Assembly (NCBI RefSeq): GCF_030063145.1
Contig: NZ_JASISM010000008.1
Location: 62,001-126,000, forward strand
Length of the DNA stretch: 64,000 bases
Reading direction: 5' to 3'
Source of the DNA: Cryobacterium sp. PH31-L1
GTDB taxonomy: Bacteria; Actinomycetota; Actinomycetes; Actinomycetales; Microbacteriaceae
In this document: positions 45,692 through 55,469 of the stretch, piece after piece
Numbering within the stretch: position 1 is the stretch's first letter
Layout: the number at the start of each line of letters is the position of its first letter
The notes under the pieces: generated by a model
Told to the model about the DNA's origin: nothing
The model's input: only the letters and a program-made list of their open reading frames with translations
The model's database searches: none
Position numbers and translations under genes: made by a program

Positions 45692-46051
45692 ATGCGCCGC
45701 CTCCTCTTCGATTCACCACTCAGCCGCGCCGGGTACCTGTACGCAACCGCATTCGGCCTGGTCTGGGGCTCGATCTGGAGCACCGGCCGGGTTGAGAAAC
45801 GGGCCGGGCTGTTCGTGTTCCGCGGCATGCCGCCGTGGACCTTCGGGCGCGGCGGTTCCTGCGTGGGCGGCTGCTACCTCACCAATCAGAACGTGACCGC
45901 GGCCGTGCTCGAGCACGAAGCCGTGCACAAGCGTCAGTGGCAGCGCTTCGGAATGGTCTTTCCGCTGCTCTACGCGGTTGCCGGGCACAATCCGCTCAAG
46001 AACCGCTTCGAGATCGAGGCCGGCCTGAAAAACGGCGGTTACATCCGCTAG
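45692..46051 (+). CDS. Small conserved protein with HExxH motif
   Basis: This 119-residue protein has a short N-terminal hydrophobic stretch (AGYLYATAFGLVWGSIW) and LEHEAVHKRQWQRFG, an H-E-x-x-H sequence followed by Gln and Trp. This pattern recurs in small actinobacterial proteins without known function. It could be a minimal zincin-like protein, but is shorter than any known metalloprotease. It begins 9 bases after the flavoprotein gene, so the two are co-transcribed, and a strong terminator follows. Confidence 0.75.
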   Translation: MRRLLFDSPLSRAGYLYATAFGLVWGSIWSTGRVEKRAGLFVFRGMPPWTFGRGGSCVGGCYLTNQNVTAAVLEHEAVHKRQWQRFGMVFPLLYAVAGHNPLKNRFEIEAGLKNGGYIR

Positions 46052-46063
46052 CTCTAGCGGATG

Positions 46064-46105
46064 CACGAAACCGCCCGGCCTGCGAACAGGCCGGGCGGTT
46101 TCGTG
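46064..46105. terminator. Bidirectional rho-independent terminator
   Basis: An 18-bp perfect stem (46064-46081 with 46088-46105) and a 6-base loop lie between the convergent HExxH and catalase genes. Its ACGAAA/TTTCGT base gives a short U-rich end on both strands. Confidence 0.85.
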
Positions 46106-46117
46106 TAGCCGGAGATT

Positions 46118-47608
46118 CTACTTCGCGGCGACGTACTCCGCATCGACGGCAGCGGCTTCGGCGAACACGGCGAGGTTCGCACGCAGTTTGGCGCCGAGGT
46201 CGGCGTCAACGCTGGTCCAGTACCAGATAGCGCGCTCGGTGACCTCGGGGCGGGTCACGCCGCCGATGGCACCGGTGATGGTGTCGAGGAACCGCGCCTT
46301 GGCGGCGTCGTCGTAGACCTCGCGGTAGAGCGTTCCGGCCTGGCCGAAGTCGCTGTCTTCACTGCGCAGGGTCGCGGCGGCGCGCAGCAGCGTTCCGTCC
46401 CCCTCCCAGGCACCCTCGCCGGCAGCAGCGGGGTCGGCGACGGGGCCGCCGAGGGAGTTGGGTGCGTAGTTCGGCTGGTCGGCTGAGTTGAAGTGGTGGC
46501 GCTGCGCGCCGTCCTGCGAGTAGTTGTTCACCGGGCTGACCGGAGCGTTGACCGGCAGCTGAGCGTAGTTGGTGCCCACGCGGTAGCGCTGCGCGTCGGG
46601 GTAGGAGAAGATGCGCGCCATCAGCATCTTGTCTGGGCTCGCCGCGATTCCGGGAACGAGGTTGGCCGGCGAGAACGCTGCCTGCTCGATCTCGGCGAAG
46701 AAGTTGTCGGGGTTGCGGTTGAGCGTGTGCGTTCCGACCGGGATCAGCGGGAAGTCGCCGAACGGCCACACCTTGGTCACGTCGAACGGGTTGAACCGGT
46801 AGGTGTTGCCCTGCTCGTACGGCATGACCTGAACGGAGACGTCCCACGACGGGAAGTTGCCGGCGGCGATCGCGTCGGACAGGTCGCGACGGTAATAGTC
46901 TGCGTCGGCTCCGGCAATGAGCTCGGCCTCTGAGCCTTCCATCTCCACGTTGCCCTGGTTGGACTTGAAGTGGTACTTCACCCAGAAACGCTCGCCCGCA
47001 GCGTTGATCCACTGGTAGGTGTGCGAGCCGAAGCCGGGCATTTCACGCCAGGAACGCGGCAGGCCACGGTCACCCATAAGGTAGGTGACCTGGTGGGCCG
47101 ACTCGGGGGAAAGGGTCCAGAAGTCCCACTGCATGGTCGCGTCGCGGAGGCCGGTGCCCGGCAGTCGCTTCTGCGAGTGGATGAAGTCGGGAAACTTGAT
47201 GCCATCGCGAATGAAGAACACCGGGGTGTTGTTGCCGACGATGTCGTAGTTGCCCTCGGTCGTGTAGAACTTCACGGAGAAGCCGCGCACGTCGCGCCAG
47301 GTGTCTGGGCTGCCCTGCTCGCCGGCCACGCTGGAGAAGCGCTGCAGGGTGTCGGTCTTCGTGCCCGGCTGGAACACGGCCGCGCGGGTGTACTTCGAGA
47401 CGTCGCCGGTGACGACGAACTCGCCGTGGGCTCCGCCGCCCTTGGCGTGCACGATGCGCTCCGGAATGCGCTCGCGGTTGAACTGGGCGAGCTTCTCGAC
47501 CAGGTAGCGGTCGTGCAGGGCGGCAACGCCGTTGTCGCCGACGGTGAGCGAGTGCTCGTCGCTGGCAACGGGAGTGCCCGTCTGGGCGGTGGTGGGCTTG
47601 ATAGTCAT
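46118..47608 (-). CDS. katA: Catalase (monofunctional haem type)
   Basis: This 496-residue clade-3-like small-subunit catalase removes hydrogen peroxide. Visible elements: the catalytic His in [12 protein letters not shown], the distal Asn region in [21 protein letters not shown], and the proximal haem Tyr in [17 protein letters not shown] 47608 follows AAGGAG. The frame continues upstream into furA in another phase and is not coding there. It is 47 bases downstream of a Fur-family regulator on the same strand, a furA-kat operon. Confidence 0.97.
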   Translation of the reverse strand: MTIKPTTAQTGTPVASDEHSLTVGDNGVAALHDRYLVEKLAQFNRERIPERIVHAKGGGAHGEFVVTGDVSKYTRAAVFQPGTKTDTLQRFSSVAGEQGSPDTWRDVRGFSVKFYTTEGNYDIVGNNTPVFFIRDGIKFPDFIHSQKRLPGTGLRDATMQWDFWTLSPESAHQVTYLMGDRGLPRSWREMPGFGSHTYQWINAAGERFWVKYHFKSNQGNVEMEGSEAELIAGADADYYRRDLSDAIAAGNFPSWDVSVQVMPYEQGNTYRFNPFDVTKVWPFGDFPLIPVGTHTLNRNPDNFFAEIEQAAFSPANLVPGIAASPDKMLMARIFSYPDAQRYRVGTNYAQLPVNAPVSPVNNYSQDGAQRHHFNSADQPNYAPNSLGGPVADPAAAGEGAWEGDGTLLRAAATLRSEDSDFGQAGTLYREVYDDAAKARFLDTITGAIGGVTRPEVTERAIWYWTSVDADLGAKLRANLAVFAEAAAVDAEYVAAK

Positions 47609-47655
47609 GGAGCTCCTTGAGTGTGGATCAGCAACGCGAAGTTGACGGCGGAAGT

Positions 47656-48138
47656 TTAGGGGGCCGAAGTGTCGGCCTGACATTGTGCGCAGAGGCCCCA
47701 GTAGATGACCTCGGCGGCGCGCACGTCGAAACCGAGCGCATCCGCTGGGGTCAAGCAGGGGGCGTGGCCGACGGCGCAATCCACGTCGTGCACCACGCTG
47801 CAGCGGGTACAGACGATGTGGTGGTGGTTGTCGCCGACCCGGCGTTCGAACAGCGCGGGCGAGCCGGCCGGTTCGATCTTGCGCACCAGCCCGGCGGTTC
47901 CGAACGAGGCGAGCACCCCGTAGACGGCCTGCAGCGACGTACCCGGCAGGTCGGAATGTACCGCGCCGAACAGGGCGTCGGCATTGGAGTGCGGCCTGTC
48001 GGTAAGGGCGCGCAGCACGGCCAGCCGTGGCGCGGTCACCTTGAGACCGGCAGAGCGGATGCTGTCGGCCAGCAACCCGGCGTCGGCCGCGGCGAGGCGA
48101 AGCCCCCCGTCGTCGTGGCAGGCATCGGTCAAAGGCAT
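47656..48138 (-). CDS. furA: Fur family regulator (peroxide-responsive FurA/PerR type)
   Basis: This 160-residue winged-helix metalloregulator shows the DNA-recognition segment [19 protein letters not shown], the metal-sensing HHHIVCTRC block, and two CxxC pairs (CTRC and GLCAQC) that hold structural zinc. Gene order with catalase and the palindrome just upstream indicate a peroxide-sensing repressor rather than an iron-uptake regulator. Oxidation of its metal site would lift repression of itself and katA. Confidence 0.93.
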   Translation of the reverse strand: MPLTDACHDDGGLRLAAADAGLLADSIRSAGLKVTAPRLAVLRALTDRPHSNADALFGAVHSDLPGTSLQAVYGVLASFGTAGLVRKIEPAGSPALFERRVGDNHHHIVCTRCSVVHDVDCAVGHAPCLTPADALGFDVRAAEVIYWGLCAQCQADTSAP

Positions 48139-48154
48139 GCTTCGACCCTAGCAG

Positions 48155-48177
48155 TTGTTTTGATTGATTCAAAACAA
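48155..48177. promoter_or_regulatory. Fur/PerR-type operator between furA and the MMPL gene
   Basis: TTGTTTTGA and TTCAAAACAA form a nearly perfect AT-rich inverted repeat of 23 bases, 16 bases before the furA start. It is the kind of box bound by catalase-linked Fur proteins. It also lies about 57 bases upstream of the divergent MMPL start, so it could influence both. Confidence 0.75.
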
Positions 48178-48234
48178 TCTGGTAGCCACTTTTACCTAGC
48201 TAGGATAGCGACTATCGAGGTTCTGGGAGGAACT

Positions 48235-50292
48235 GTGCTCGCGATCACTCGCTTCATCACCGGCAAACGCACCGCCTGGGCGGTTCTGCTCGGCACCATC
48301 GTTGCCGTCGGACTGCTGTTCACTCTGCTTCCGGCCAATGAATCCGCTGATTTTCCAGCCTCCGGGCTGCCAGAAAGCAGCCAGGCCGCCCAGGTCACGA
48401 AACTTCTCGCGGAGTTTCCCTCGGCCGATCAGACCGCGGCGATCGTGGTCTGGAGCCGGGACGGGGCCGCGCTGACGGCGGCCGATAAGACCGCGATCAC
48501 CGCCGCCGCCGGGGAGCTCGGTGCAGCGTCGATCGCCCCGCGGGCGGCGACTCCGCAGTTCAGCGAGGACGGCCAGGCCGCCCTGAGCGTGATGCCGCTG
48601 GAGGCCCTCGGAGCGACAGCCGACATCGAGAAGACGGCCACCGACATCCGCCAGGCGGCGTCGGCCGGCCTGCCGAGCGGACTGAACGCCTATGTCACCG
48701 GACCGGTCGGTTTTCAGGCAGACATCACCAATGCCTTTGCCGGAGCCGACTTTCGCCTACTGCTGGTGACCGTGATCGTCGTGGCTGTTCTTTTGATCGT
48801 GACGTACCGCAGCCCGGTGCTGTGGATCGTGCCGCTCGTCGTGGTCGGTCTGGCCGACGGCCTGGCCGGCAAGGTGGCCGGGGCGCTGGCCGAGCCGCTC
48901 GGTTTCGCCCTCGACGCGTCAATCTCGGGCATTCTCTCGGTGCTGGTGTTCGGCGCGGGCACCAACTACGCCCTGTTACTCGTGGCCCGCTATCGCGAGG
49001 AATTGCTGCACACCGAGAACCGCAATCAGGCGATGCGCACCGCCGTGACGAGCGCCGGCCCGGCGATCGCGGCGAGCGGCGGAACGGTCGCGCTGAGCCT
49101 GGCTACCCTCGTCTTCGCCGAGCTGGCCGGCAACCGGGCTCTCGGCATCGCCTGCGCCATCGGCGTGATCATTGCCATCCTGTTCGCCCTGCTCGTGCTT
49201 CCGGCTGCCCTTGTGGTGTGCGGGCGCGGGCTATTCTGGCCATTCATTCCGCGGGTGCAGGCTGCTTCCGCCGCCCCGCGCACCGGCTTCTGGACCCGGC
49301 TCGGCCGAGGCGTGTCGAAACATCCGGTGATCATCACGGTCGTATCCGTTCTAGCGATCGGGTCGCTCGCGTTCGGGCTGAACGGCGCCGCCGTCGGATT
49401 GTCCCAGGCCGATCAGCTGCTCGGTAACCCGGAGTCCGTCGTTGCACAGGACATCGTGGATGCGTCTTTTTCGGCGGGGCTGACCAGCCAGACGGTCGTG
49501 CTGTCGCCGGATGCAGCGTCCGCTGACGCCGTCGCCGTCGTCCTCAAAACCCCCGGGGTCTCCGCGGCAGTGGCCGGCGAGAACGCCGGCGGGCTCACCC
49601 GGATCGACGTCACGCTCAACAGCGAACCCGGCAGCGACGCGACCTTCGCCACGATCACCGCACTACGCACCGATTTAGCGGATGCCCCGGCCGCCGTTTC
49701 GCAGTCGCTGGTCGGCGGCACCGATGCCACGGCTCTCGACACGAAGGCCAGTGCGGAACGGGACCAGAATCTGATCCTGCCGCTGATCCTCGGCATCGTC
49801 TTTCTGATTCTGGCGCTGCTGCTGCGCTCACTCGTGGCGCCGATCCTGCTCATCGTCACCGTGCTCGGCACCTTCTTCGCGAGCCTCGGTGTGTCGAACC
49901 TGATCTTTCAGAACCTGCTCGGTTTCGCCGCCTTCAATACCAACGTGGTGTTGTTCGCGTTCCTGTTCCTCGTGGCCCTCGGCGTGGACTACAACATCTT
50001 TTTGACCACCAGGGCGCGAGAGGAAGCGCGGGCCTACGCCACCCGCGAGGGCATGGTGCGGGCGCTGTCGTCGACCGGTGCGGTCATCACGAGCGCCGGA
50101 ATTCTGATCGCGGCCGTGTTCGCCGTGCTCGGCGTGCTGCCGGTCGTGGCGCTCACGCAGATCGGCGTGATCGTCTGCATCGGGGTGCTGCTCGACACCC
50201 TCGTCGTGCGCACCGTGCTCGTGCCGGCCCTGGTCTTTCTGGTCGATGACCGGTTCTGGTGGCCGTCGCGACCTGTCGCTACGCGCGGCTAG
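48235..50292 (+). CDS. MMPL family transporter (RND type)
   Basis: This 685-residue protein has twelve spans in two repeats, each with a large external loop. Typical MMPL sequences include FGAGTNYALLLVARYREEL in the first half and LGVDYNIFLTTRAREE in the second, where the GTNY/GVDY residues take part in proton coupling. MMPL proteins export lipids or hydrophobic compounds. Start is GTG 48235 behind GGGAGG. Divergent from furA; regulation by peroxide is possible through the shared operator. Confidence 0.92.
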   Translation: MLAITRFITGKRTAWAVLLGTIVAVGLLFTLLPANESADFPASGLPESSQAAQVTKLLAEFPSADQTAAIVVWSRDGAALTAADKTAITAAAGELGAASIAPRAATPQFSEDGQAALSVMPLEALGATADIEKTATDIRQAASAGLPSGLNAYVTGPVGFQADITNAFAGADFRLLLVTVIVVAVLLIVTYRSPVLWIVPLVVVGLADGLAGKVAGALAEPLGFALDASISGILSVLVFGAGTNYALLLVARYREELLHTENRNQAMRTAVTSAGPAIAASGGTVALSLATLVFAELAGNRALGIACAIGVIIAILFALLVLPAALVVCGRGLFWPFIPRVQAASAAPRTGFWTRLGRGVSKHPVIITVVSVLAIGSLAFGLNGAAVGLSQADQLLGNPESVVAQDIVDASFSAGLTSQTVVLSPDAASADAVAVVLKTPGVSAAVAGENAGGLTRIDVTLNSEPGSDATFATITALRTDLADAPAAVSQSLVGGTDATALDTKASAERDQNLILPLILGIVFLILALLLRSLVAPILLIVTVLGTFFASLGVSNLIFQNLLGFAAFNTNVVLFAFLFLVALGVDYNIFLTTRAREEARAYATREGMVRALSSTGAVITSAGILIAAVFAVLGVLPVVALTQIGVIVCIGVLLDTLVVRTVLVPALVFLVDDRFWWPSRPVATRG

Positions 50293-50308
50293 CCCGAGGG
50301 GCCTGACA

Positions 50309-51739
50309 CTACGCGGGCTCGGGCGGAACCCGATCCTGCCAGCGGATGCGCCGCTCCAGCTGCGCGCCGAGCGCGAGCAGCGTGGCCTCGCCGCCCGGTC
50401 GGCCGATGAGCTGCACGCCCATGGGCAAGCCGTCGTCGGTCTGGTGCACCGGCAGCACGATGGCCGGCAGCCCGCTCACGTTGATCATCGAGGTGAACGG
50501 CGTGTACTGCACCTGCTGGGCGAAGTTGGCTTCGGCATCGTCGGCGTCGTACCAGCCGACCGGTCGCGGCGTCAGTGCCATGGCCGGGGTCAGAACGGCA
50601 TCGAATTTCGACAGCTGGTGAATGAACGACCGCTCGAATGCGGTCAGTGCGGCGAGCGCTTCGGCGAGGTCGCGGGCGCTGAGCGCGCGGCCCCGGGCCA
50701 GCAACCACTGGGTGAGTGGTTCGAGCTGGGCGATCTCGGCGTCGGTCTCGGCCGGGATGCCCGCGGCCCCCGCCTGCCAAATGGTGCGGAATGCCGGCAC
50801 ATAGCTCGGGTCGGGCGTGAGGGCGGTCTCCTCGAGCCCGTGGTGCAGGGCGGCGAATCCCGCCACGGCCAGGTCGAGGGCGGCTCGCGCTTCGGGGGCG
50901 ATCGCAATGGAGTAGTCGTCATCCCAGGCCGAGGTGGTCATGACGCCGAGCTGAAACCGGCCTTCGCCGCGCACCGCCGCCGCGAGCAGCGGCGTTTCAT
51001 CGCCGGGGGCGCGCAGGGCGTAGTGGTGGTCGGGGTGACCGTCTCGGGGAGCGATCATGGCGTCGAGCAGCAGGGCGACATCCGCTACCGTGCGGGCGAG
51101 CGGGCCGCCGACCGGGAGGCCGCCGAGTTTGTCGATGCCGGAGGCGGCGGGCACGCGCCCACGACTCGGCTTGAGCCCGACCAGTCCGCAGGCGGCAGCG
51201 GGAATGCGAATGGACCCGCCGCCGTCGGAGCCGGGCGCGAACGGCAGCAGGCGGGCGGCGACCGCGACGGCGGCACCGCCGCTGGATCCGCCGGCACCGA
51301 GCGCGAGGTTCCAGGGGGTGCGGGCAGGTGGCGCAGCGAGGCTTTCGGTGTAGGAGGCCAGGCCGAATTCGGGGGTGTTGGTCTTGCCGAGGCTGACTCC
51401 GCCGGCGTCGTCGAGCGCCTGCACGAGGTCATCGGACTGATCGGGCACGAAGCCGTCGAACAGGCGCGAGCCGAAACCGGTGCGCACCCCGGCGCGCAGG
51501 TAGAGGTCCTTGTCGGCAAACGGGAGGCCCCAGAGCGGCGCGGTGCGGGGCATCCGTTCTTCGACGAACCGGGCGCGGGCCCGGGCGGCATCCGCGGTGA
51601 CGGTGACGAAAGCGCCGAGCGCCGGGTTGAATTTTTCGATGCGCCCGAGGTAATGCTCAGTGAGTTCGCTCGGGCTGATTTCGCGGCTCTGCAGGGCCTG
51701 CCATTGTTCCAGGGCGGTCAGTTCGTGTGGATCAGCCAT
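50309..51739 (-). CDS. Amidase (amidase signature family)
   Basis: This 476-residue Ser-Ser-Lys hydrolase has Lys in LPFADKDLYLRAG, the signature GAGGSSGGAAVAVAARLLP with its cis-Ser, and the nucleophile region GSDGGGSIRIPAAACGLVGLKPS. It hydrolyses amides of unknown identity. It lacks the GatA-specific context (no gatB/gatC nearby), so an aliphatic or 6-aminohexanoate-type amidase is more likely. Ends 17 bases from the convergent MMPL gene. Confidence 0.92.
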   Translation of the reverse strand: MADPHELTALEQWQALQSREISPSELTEHYLGRIEKFNPALGAFVTVTADAARARARFVEERMPRTAPLWGLPFADKDLYLRAGVRTGFGSRLFDGFVPDQSDDLVQALDDAGGVSLGKTNTPEFGLASYTESLAAPPARTPWNLALGAGGSSGGAAVAVAARLLPFAPGSDGGGSIRIPAAACGLVGLKPSRGRVPAASGIDKLGGLPVGGPLARTVADVALLLDAMIAPRDGHPDHHYALRAPGDETPLLAAAVRGEGRFQLGVMTTSAWDDDYSIAIAPEARAALDLAVAGFAALHHGLEETALTPDPSYVPAFRTIWQAGAAGIPAETDAEIAQLEPLTQWLLARGRALSARDLAEALAALTAFERSFIHQLSKFDAVLTPAMALTPRPVGWYDADDAEANFAQQVQYTPFTSMINVSGLPAIVLPVHQTDDGLPMGVQLIGRPGGEATLLALGAQLERRIRWQDRVPPEPA

Positions 51740-51816
51740 GTGCCGAGCCTAGTTCGACCGGGGCCCGCGGCCAGCCAACACTGGTTATGCACGCCCAGGG
51801 CGGCTAGCCTCAAGCC

Positions 51817-52632
51817 ATGGCCAGCGCTCTGTACAATCCCATCGGCACCACCGCGCTCATCACCGGAGCTTCGAGCGGACTCGGCGTCGGGTACGCCCAC
51901 GAACTCGCCCAGCGCGGCGCAGATCTCGTGCTCGTCGCCCGTCGGCAGGCCCGCCTCGAAGCCCTCGCCGTCGACCTGGCCGAGAAATACGGCACGGTCT
52001 CCACCGTCATCCCGCTCGATCTCAGCACAGCGGATGCCGTACCCGAGTTGGTGCGCGACCTGCGCGAGCGGTCGATCACCATCGGCACCCTCGTCAACAA
52101 CGCGGGCTTCGCGACCTTCGGCACCGTTCTCGACTCCGACGAGGAGCGGGAACGGGAGCAGGTCGCCCTCAACGTGCACGCCCTGACCGCGTTGACCCAT
52201 GCTCTTCTGCCCGACTTGGTCGAGACGGCCTCGGTGAATCCGCACACCGCGGCGCTGGTGAATCTGGCCAGCACGGCGGCGTTCCAGCCGGTACCGCGCA
52301 TGGCGGTCTACGGAGCGACCAAGGCCTACGTGCTCAGTTACACCGAGGCCGTCAGCTACGAGACCAGGGCCAGCGGCCTCAAGGTGACCGCGATCTGTCC
52401 GGGGCCCGCCGACACCGAGTTCTTCGAGGTCGCCCAGACCAGCGGCGGCAAGAAGGGAACACCCCTCACCGTGGAGGAGGTCATGCGCGCCTCGTTCTCC
52501 GCGCTCGACCGCTCGGTGACCCCGTCGGTGGTGCTGGTCGGCGCCCGCAACGCCCTGCTCGCACGGGTCGCGAGCATCTACCCCCGCCGCGCGGTGCTCA
52601 ACGCAGTGGGCCGCCTGAACACACCGCGCTGA
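51817..52632 (+). CDS. Short-chain dehydrogenase/reductase
   Basis: A 271-residue SDR with cofactor motif TGASSGLGVGYAHELAQRG, NNAG, catalytic Ser in VNLASTAAF and Tyr-x-x-x-Lys in VYGATKAYVLSYTEA. The Arg-rich stretch after the second strand (VARRQARLE) suggests NADP(H). Substrate is unknown. It is monocistronic and divergent from the amidase, 77 bases apart. Confidence 0.92.
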   Translation: MASALYNPIGTTALITGASSGLGVGYAHELAQRGADLVLVARRQARLEALAVDLAEKYGTVSTVIPLDLSTADAVPELVRDLRERSITIGTLVNNAGFATFGTVLDSDEEREREQVALNVHALTALTHALLPDLVETASVNPHTAALVNLASTAAFQPVPRMAVYGATKAYVLSYTEAVSYETRASGLKVTAICPGPADTEFFEVAQTSGGKKGTPLTVEEVMRASFSALDRSVTPSVVLVGARNALLARVASIYPRRAVLNAVGRLNTPR

Positions 52633-52764
52633 CGCTGCCCAACGCGGCCCCGCCGCGAAACGACAACATCGGCCCCAGCACGGGCACTGATGGGGCAGAT
52701 TGCGTCCTGTCTCGAGCTACCAGCGAGATGCAGACTTCGGCCCTTTAGAGCAACGCCCGATGTG

Positions 52765-53343
52765 TTATTTCAGGCTCTTCTGCAGCAGAATCGTGCCGAG
52801 CCAGCGCTCGAACTTGAAGCCGACCTTGCCCATGCGGCCGATCTCCTCGAAGCCGAAGTCGCGGTGCAGCTTGATCGACGCATCCGCTCCCTGGTCTGCG
52901 ATGACGGCGATGATCTCTTTCAGGCCGGCTGCCTTGGAGCGCTTGATCAGCTCGCCGAGCAACTCGCGCCCGAGGCCCTTGCCCGTCGATGCGGCGCCGA
53001 GATAGATCGAGTTCTCCACCGTGAACCGGTAGGCCTTCTTCTGCTTCCACGGGCTGACCAGGGCGTACCCGAGAATCTGGCCGGCCGGCGAGACCGCAAC
53101 GATGAAGGGCATGCCCTGCTTGTTGAGGTAATAGAACTTGTCGCGCCACTCGGCGAGCGTCATCGCATCCTCGTCGAAGGTGACGGTGCTGTTGGCCACG
53201 TAGTAGTTGTAGATCTCGCGAATGTGCGGCAGATCGGTGGCCCGCACCTCGCGCATCTCGTAATCGAACGGCGCCTCGGCGGCAACTTCCGGCCGCAGGT
53301 GGCGGGGCAGCCGACGACGAGGCTCGTATTCTTCCTCAAGCAC
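52765..53343 (-). CDS. GNAT family N-acetyltransferase
   Basis: This 192-residue protein fits the phosphinothricin-acetyltransferase-like GNAT type: [19 protein letters not shown] near the start, the beta4 region [20 protein letters not shown], and the acetyl-CoA loop [15 protein letters not shown]. The first 30 residues are a charged leader. Start is GTG 53343, overlapping the end of ung by 8 bases, so the genes are co-translated. The substrate, perhaps a methionine derivative or drug, is unknown. Confidence 0.88.
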   Translation of the reverse strand: MLEEEYEPRRRLPRHLRPEVAAEAPFDYEMREVRATDLPHIREIYNYYVANSTVTFDEDAMTLAEWRDKFYYLNKQGMPFIVAVSPAGQILGYALVSPWKQKKAYRFTVENSIYLGAASTGKGLGRELLGELIKRSKAAGLKEIIAVIADQGADASIKLHRDFGFEEIGRMGKVGFKFERWLGTILLQKSLK

Positions 53344-54058
53344 CGGGCACTCCCCTTTCTGGTTGGTTCCAGATTACCGGAAGCTCCCAGACAACTGGAT
53401 CCGCTCCCTGCTCGGTGAGCAACCGGTTCGCCTCGCTGAACGGGCGCGAGCCGAAAAATCCTCGCCGGGCCGACAGCGGGCTCGGGTGCGCCGATTCGAG
53501 CACGGGTGTGTCGCCGAGCAGGGGCGTAAGCGCGCCGGCATCCTTGCCCCACAGAATCGCCACGAGCGGATGCCGCCGCCCCACCAGGGAACGAATGGCC
53601 TGGTCGGTCACGCTTTCCCAGCCGTGCCGCCGATGCGAACCGGCCGCGCCGACGCGCACGCTGAGCACTCGGTTGAGCAGCAGCACGCCCTGATCGGACC
53701 AGGCCGAGAGGTCGCCGTGCTCGGGGCGCGGCAGGCCCAGATCGGTGCCGAGTTCGGTGTAGATGTTGCCCAGACTGCGCGGAACGGGCCGCACGTCGGC
53801 ATTGACGGCGAAGGCCAAGCCGATCGGATGCCCCGGTGTGGGGTACGGATCCTGCCCGACGATGAGCACCCGCACGGCGTCGAACGGCTGTCGGAACGCG
53901 CGCAGCAGGTGCTCCGGCGCTGGTAACACCTCGTGGCCGGCCGCCCGTTCGCTCGCCAGGAACTCGGAGACCCTGGCCAGGTCATCGGCCACGGGCGCTA
54001 GTGCTCGCGCCCAGCCGGGGTCGATTCGGCCGCTGGCGGCGAGGTCGTCGAGGTTCAT
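53336..54058 (-). CDS. ung: Uracil-DNA glycosylase
   Basis: Family 1 UDG, 240 residues. Removes uracil from DNA as the first step of base excision repair. Water-activating Asp is in [17 protein letters not shown] and the catalytic His in [23 protein letters not shown] 54058 gives a normal length. Forms a two-gene operon with the GNAT gene. Upstream neighbour lies 51 bases away on the same strand. Confidence 0.96.
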   Translation of the reverse strand: MNLDDLAASGRIDPGWARALAPVADDLARVSEFLASERAAGHEVLPAPEHLLRAFRQPFDAVRVLIVGQDPYPTPGHPIGLAFAVNADVRPVPRSLGNIYTELGTDLGLPRPEHGDLSAWSDQGVLLLNRVLSVRVGAAGSHRRHGWESVTDQAIRSLVGRRHPLVAILWGKDAGALTPLLGDTPVLESAHPSPLSARRGFFGSRPFSEANRLLTEQGADPVVWELPVIWNQPERGVPGA

Positions 54059-54109
54059 GCGGGGTCGGGTGAGTGCCGCGGCATCCGCTTCACGGGTGTC
54101 ACGAGAACG

Positions 54110-54817
54110 TCAGGCGCCGAGGGTGCTCACGAGCACGCCGCCGTCGGCCTGGCTGACGTTCCAGACGCTGCCGGCTCCGAGCACGCGGAGCGCACCCTCG
54201 CCGACCACGAGCACGGTGCTCTCGTCGATGGCGAGGCCGCCGTCGATGAGGCCGGCCTCGGTCGCGGCGATCAGCCGGGAAAGGCTGCCGGACTGGGCGG
54301 CGTGCACGTCCACCGTCACGTCGAGCAGTCCGATCCCCTGGGCGAGGGTGATCTCGTCGAGGCCCTCCGACACGTCCTGGGGCGTGACCTCGACGCCGCC
54401 AATACGCCAGCCGCCGATCAGGGCGCGTTCGGCAGCGATCATCGCGCCGGCCGAGAAACCGAGGTAGGGTACGCCGGCCGAGACCTGGCGGCGAATCTCG
54501 CCCGCGATCGGCAGCAGTGCGGCCAGATAGTCGGGGGTCACGCCGCCGCCGACGATGATGCCGTCGACCGCAGATACGGAGGTGAGGGCGGCCACATCGC
54601 CGGGGGCGAGCACTGTCAGTCGAGCCGCGGCGGTAACCCCGAGAGCAGCGGCCAGTTCCTCGGCGTGGGCCGAGCCCGGGCCGACGGTGATGATCGCCAC
54701 GATCGGTTCGTCGCGGTCGGCTCTGAAAGCCTGAGCCGTGACCTCGGCCCTGAACGTCGCGAAAACCGGAATGTCGCTCTCGGCGTCTCCCCCGCCGCCG
54801 ACCAGGTGCACGCTCAC
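54110..54817 (-). CDS. Peptidase S51-like (cyanophycinase/dipeptidase E-type) protein
   Basis: This 235-residue protein has an alpha/beta fold with a nucleophile elbow GFSAGAMIAAERALIGG and the preceding GIIVGGGVTPDYLAAL. Ser at the elbow is the expected nucleophile of S51 peptidases (alpha-aspartyl dipeptidase, cyanophycinase). It starts at GTG 54817, overlapping the phosphoribosyltransferase stop by 4 bases. It could process acidic peptides or poly-Asp-Arg storage, but no cyanophycin synthetase is in the window. Confidence 0.8.
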   Translation of the reverse strand: MSVHLVGGGGDAESDIPVFATFRAEVTAQAFRADRDEPIVAIITVGPGSAHAEELAAALGVTAAARLTVLAPGDVAALTSVSAVDGIIVGGGVTPDYLAALLPIAGEIRRQVSAGVPYLGFSAGAMIAAERALIGGWRIGGVEVTPQDVSEGLDEITLAQGIGLLDVTVDVHAAQSGSLSRLIAATEAGLIDGGLAIDESTVLVVGEGALRVLGAGSVWNVSQADGGVLVSTLGA

Positions 54818-55377
54818 GCGGTCACCCCCTTCGTCAGGTCGGCGAGCGCTTCGGGCGCAATATCCTCGGGCGCACCCGGCACCGGCGGCAGCGCCGACCA
54901 GGGGAAGACTATCCACCTATCGGTCTCGCGCCAGGTGAAGTCGGGCACGTGCACGGTGCGCGGCTTCGTGTAAAGCGTCGCGGTGCGCACCTCCATGGCG
55001 GTCTCGCCGAGCAGGCGCATAACGAGCGCGAGCGTGTGTCCGGAGTCGGAGACGTCGTCGACCAGCAGCACCTTCTTGCCGGCCAGGGCCGGGGCGTCGA
55101 GCATCGGCGCCGACAGCACCGGCTCGGGCAGGCGCTCGTCGATGCCGGTGTAGAACTCGACGTTGATGCTGCCGCAGTTCTTGGTGCCGAGGGCGTACGA
55201 GATTGCACCGGCCAGCAGCAGGCCGCCGCGGGCGATGGCGATCACGACATCCGGGTGAAAATCACTCGCCCGCACTCGGGTCGCCAACTCGCGGGACGCT
55301 TCAGCGAAATCGGTCCACTGCAGAATTTCGCGGTCAATAGGGGGCGAAGTGGGCACGGCCTCGGCATCAAGTGTCAT
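54814..55377 (-). CDS. Phosphoribosyltransferase (Gpt/hypoxanthine-type)
   Basis: This 187-residue type I phosphoribosyltransferase has the PRPP loop VLLVDDVSDSGHTLALVM and the N-terminal IAIARGGLLLAGAISYALG, which match xanthine-guanine-type enzymes. It should salvage a purine base to its nucleotide. The C-terminal ETDRWIVFPW is also typical. It overlaps the S51-like gene and lies after the prpC terminator. Confidence 0.85.
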   Translation of the reverse strand: MTLDAEAVPTSPPIDREILQWTDFAEASRELATRVRASDFHPDVVIAIARGGLLLAGAISYALGTKNCGSINVEFYTGIDERLPEPVLSAPMLDAPALAGKKVLLVDDVSDSGHTLALVMRLLGETAMEVRTATLYTKPRTVHVPDFTWRETDRWIVFPWSALPPVPGAPEDIAPEALADLTKGVTA

Positions 55378-55416
55378 CCGTCAATGCTATCCATATCGCG
55401 GTTGACCAGACACAAA

Positions 55417-55452
55417 CGGATGCCGCGCTGCCAGCCGGCAGCGCGGCATCCG
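55417..55452 (-). terminator. Rho-independent terminator of the prp operon
   Basis: A perfect 16-bp stem (55417-55432 with 55437-55452) around a 4-base loop is followed on the minus strand by TTTGTGT. It lies just after prpC and before the phosphoribosyltransferase gene. Confidence 0.8.
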
Positions 55453-55469
55453 CTCTCAAAAGAACAGCG

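Noticed and set aside
46118..48172. 684-codon frame joining catalase with upstream sequence
   Set aside because: The extra N-terminal part is Arg-rich and lies out of frame over furA; the catalase has its own start codon with a good ribosome site at 47608.
54814..55377. ComF-like competence protein
   Set aside because: The phosphoribosyltransferase lacks the zinc-finger cysteines of ComF and fits purine salvage enzymes better.
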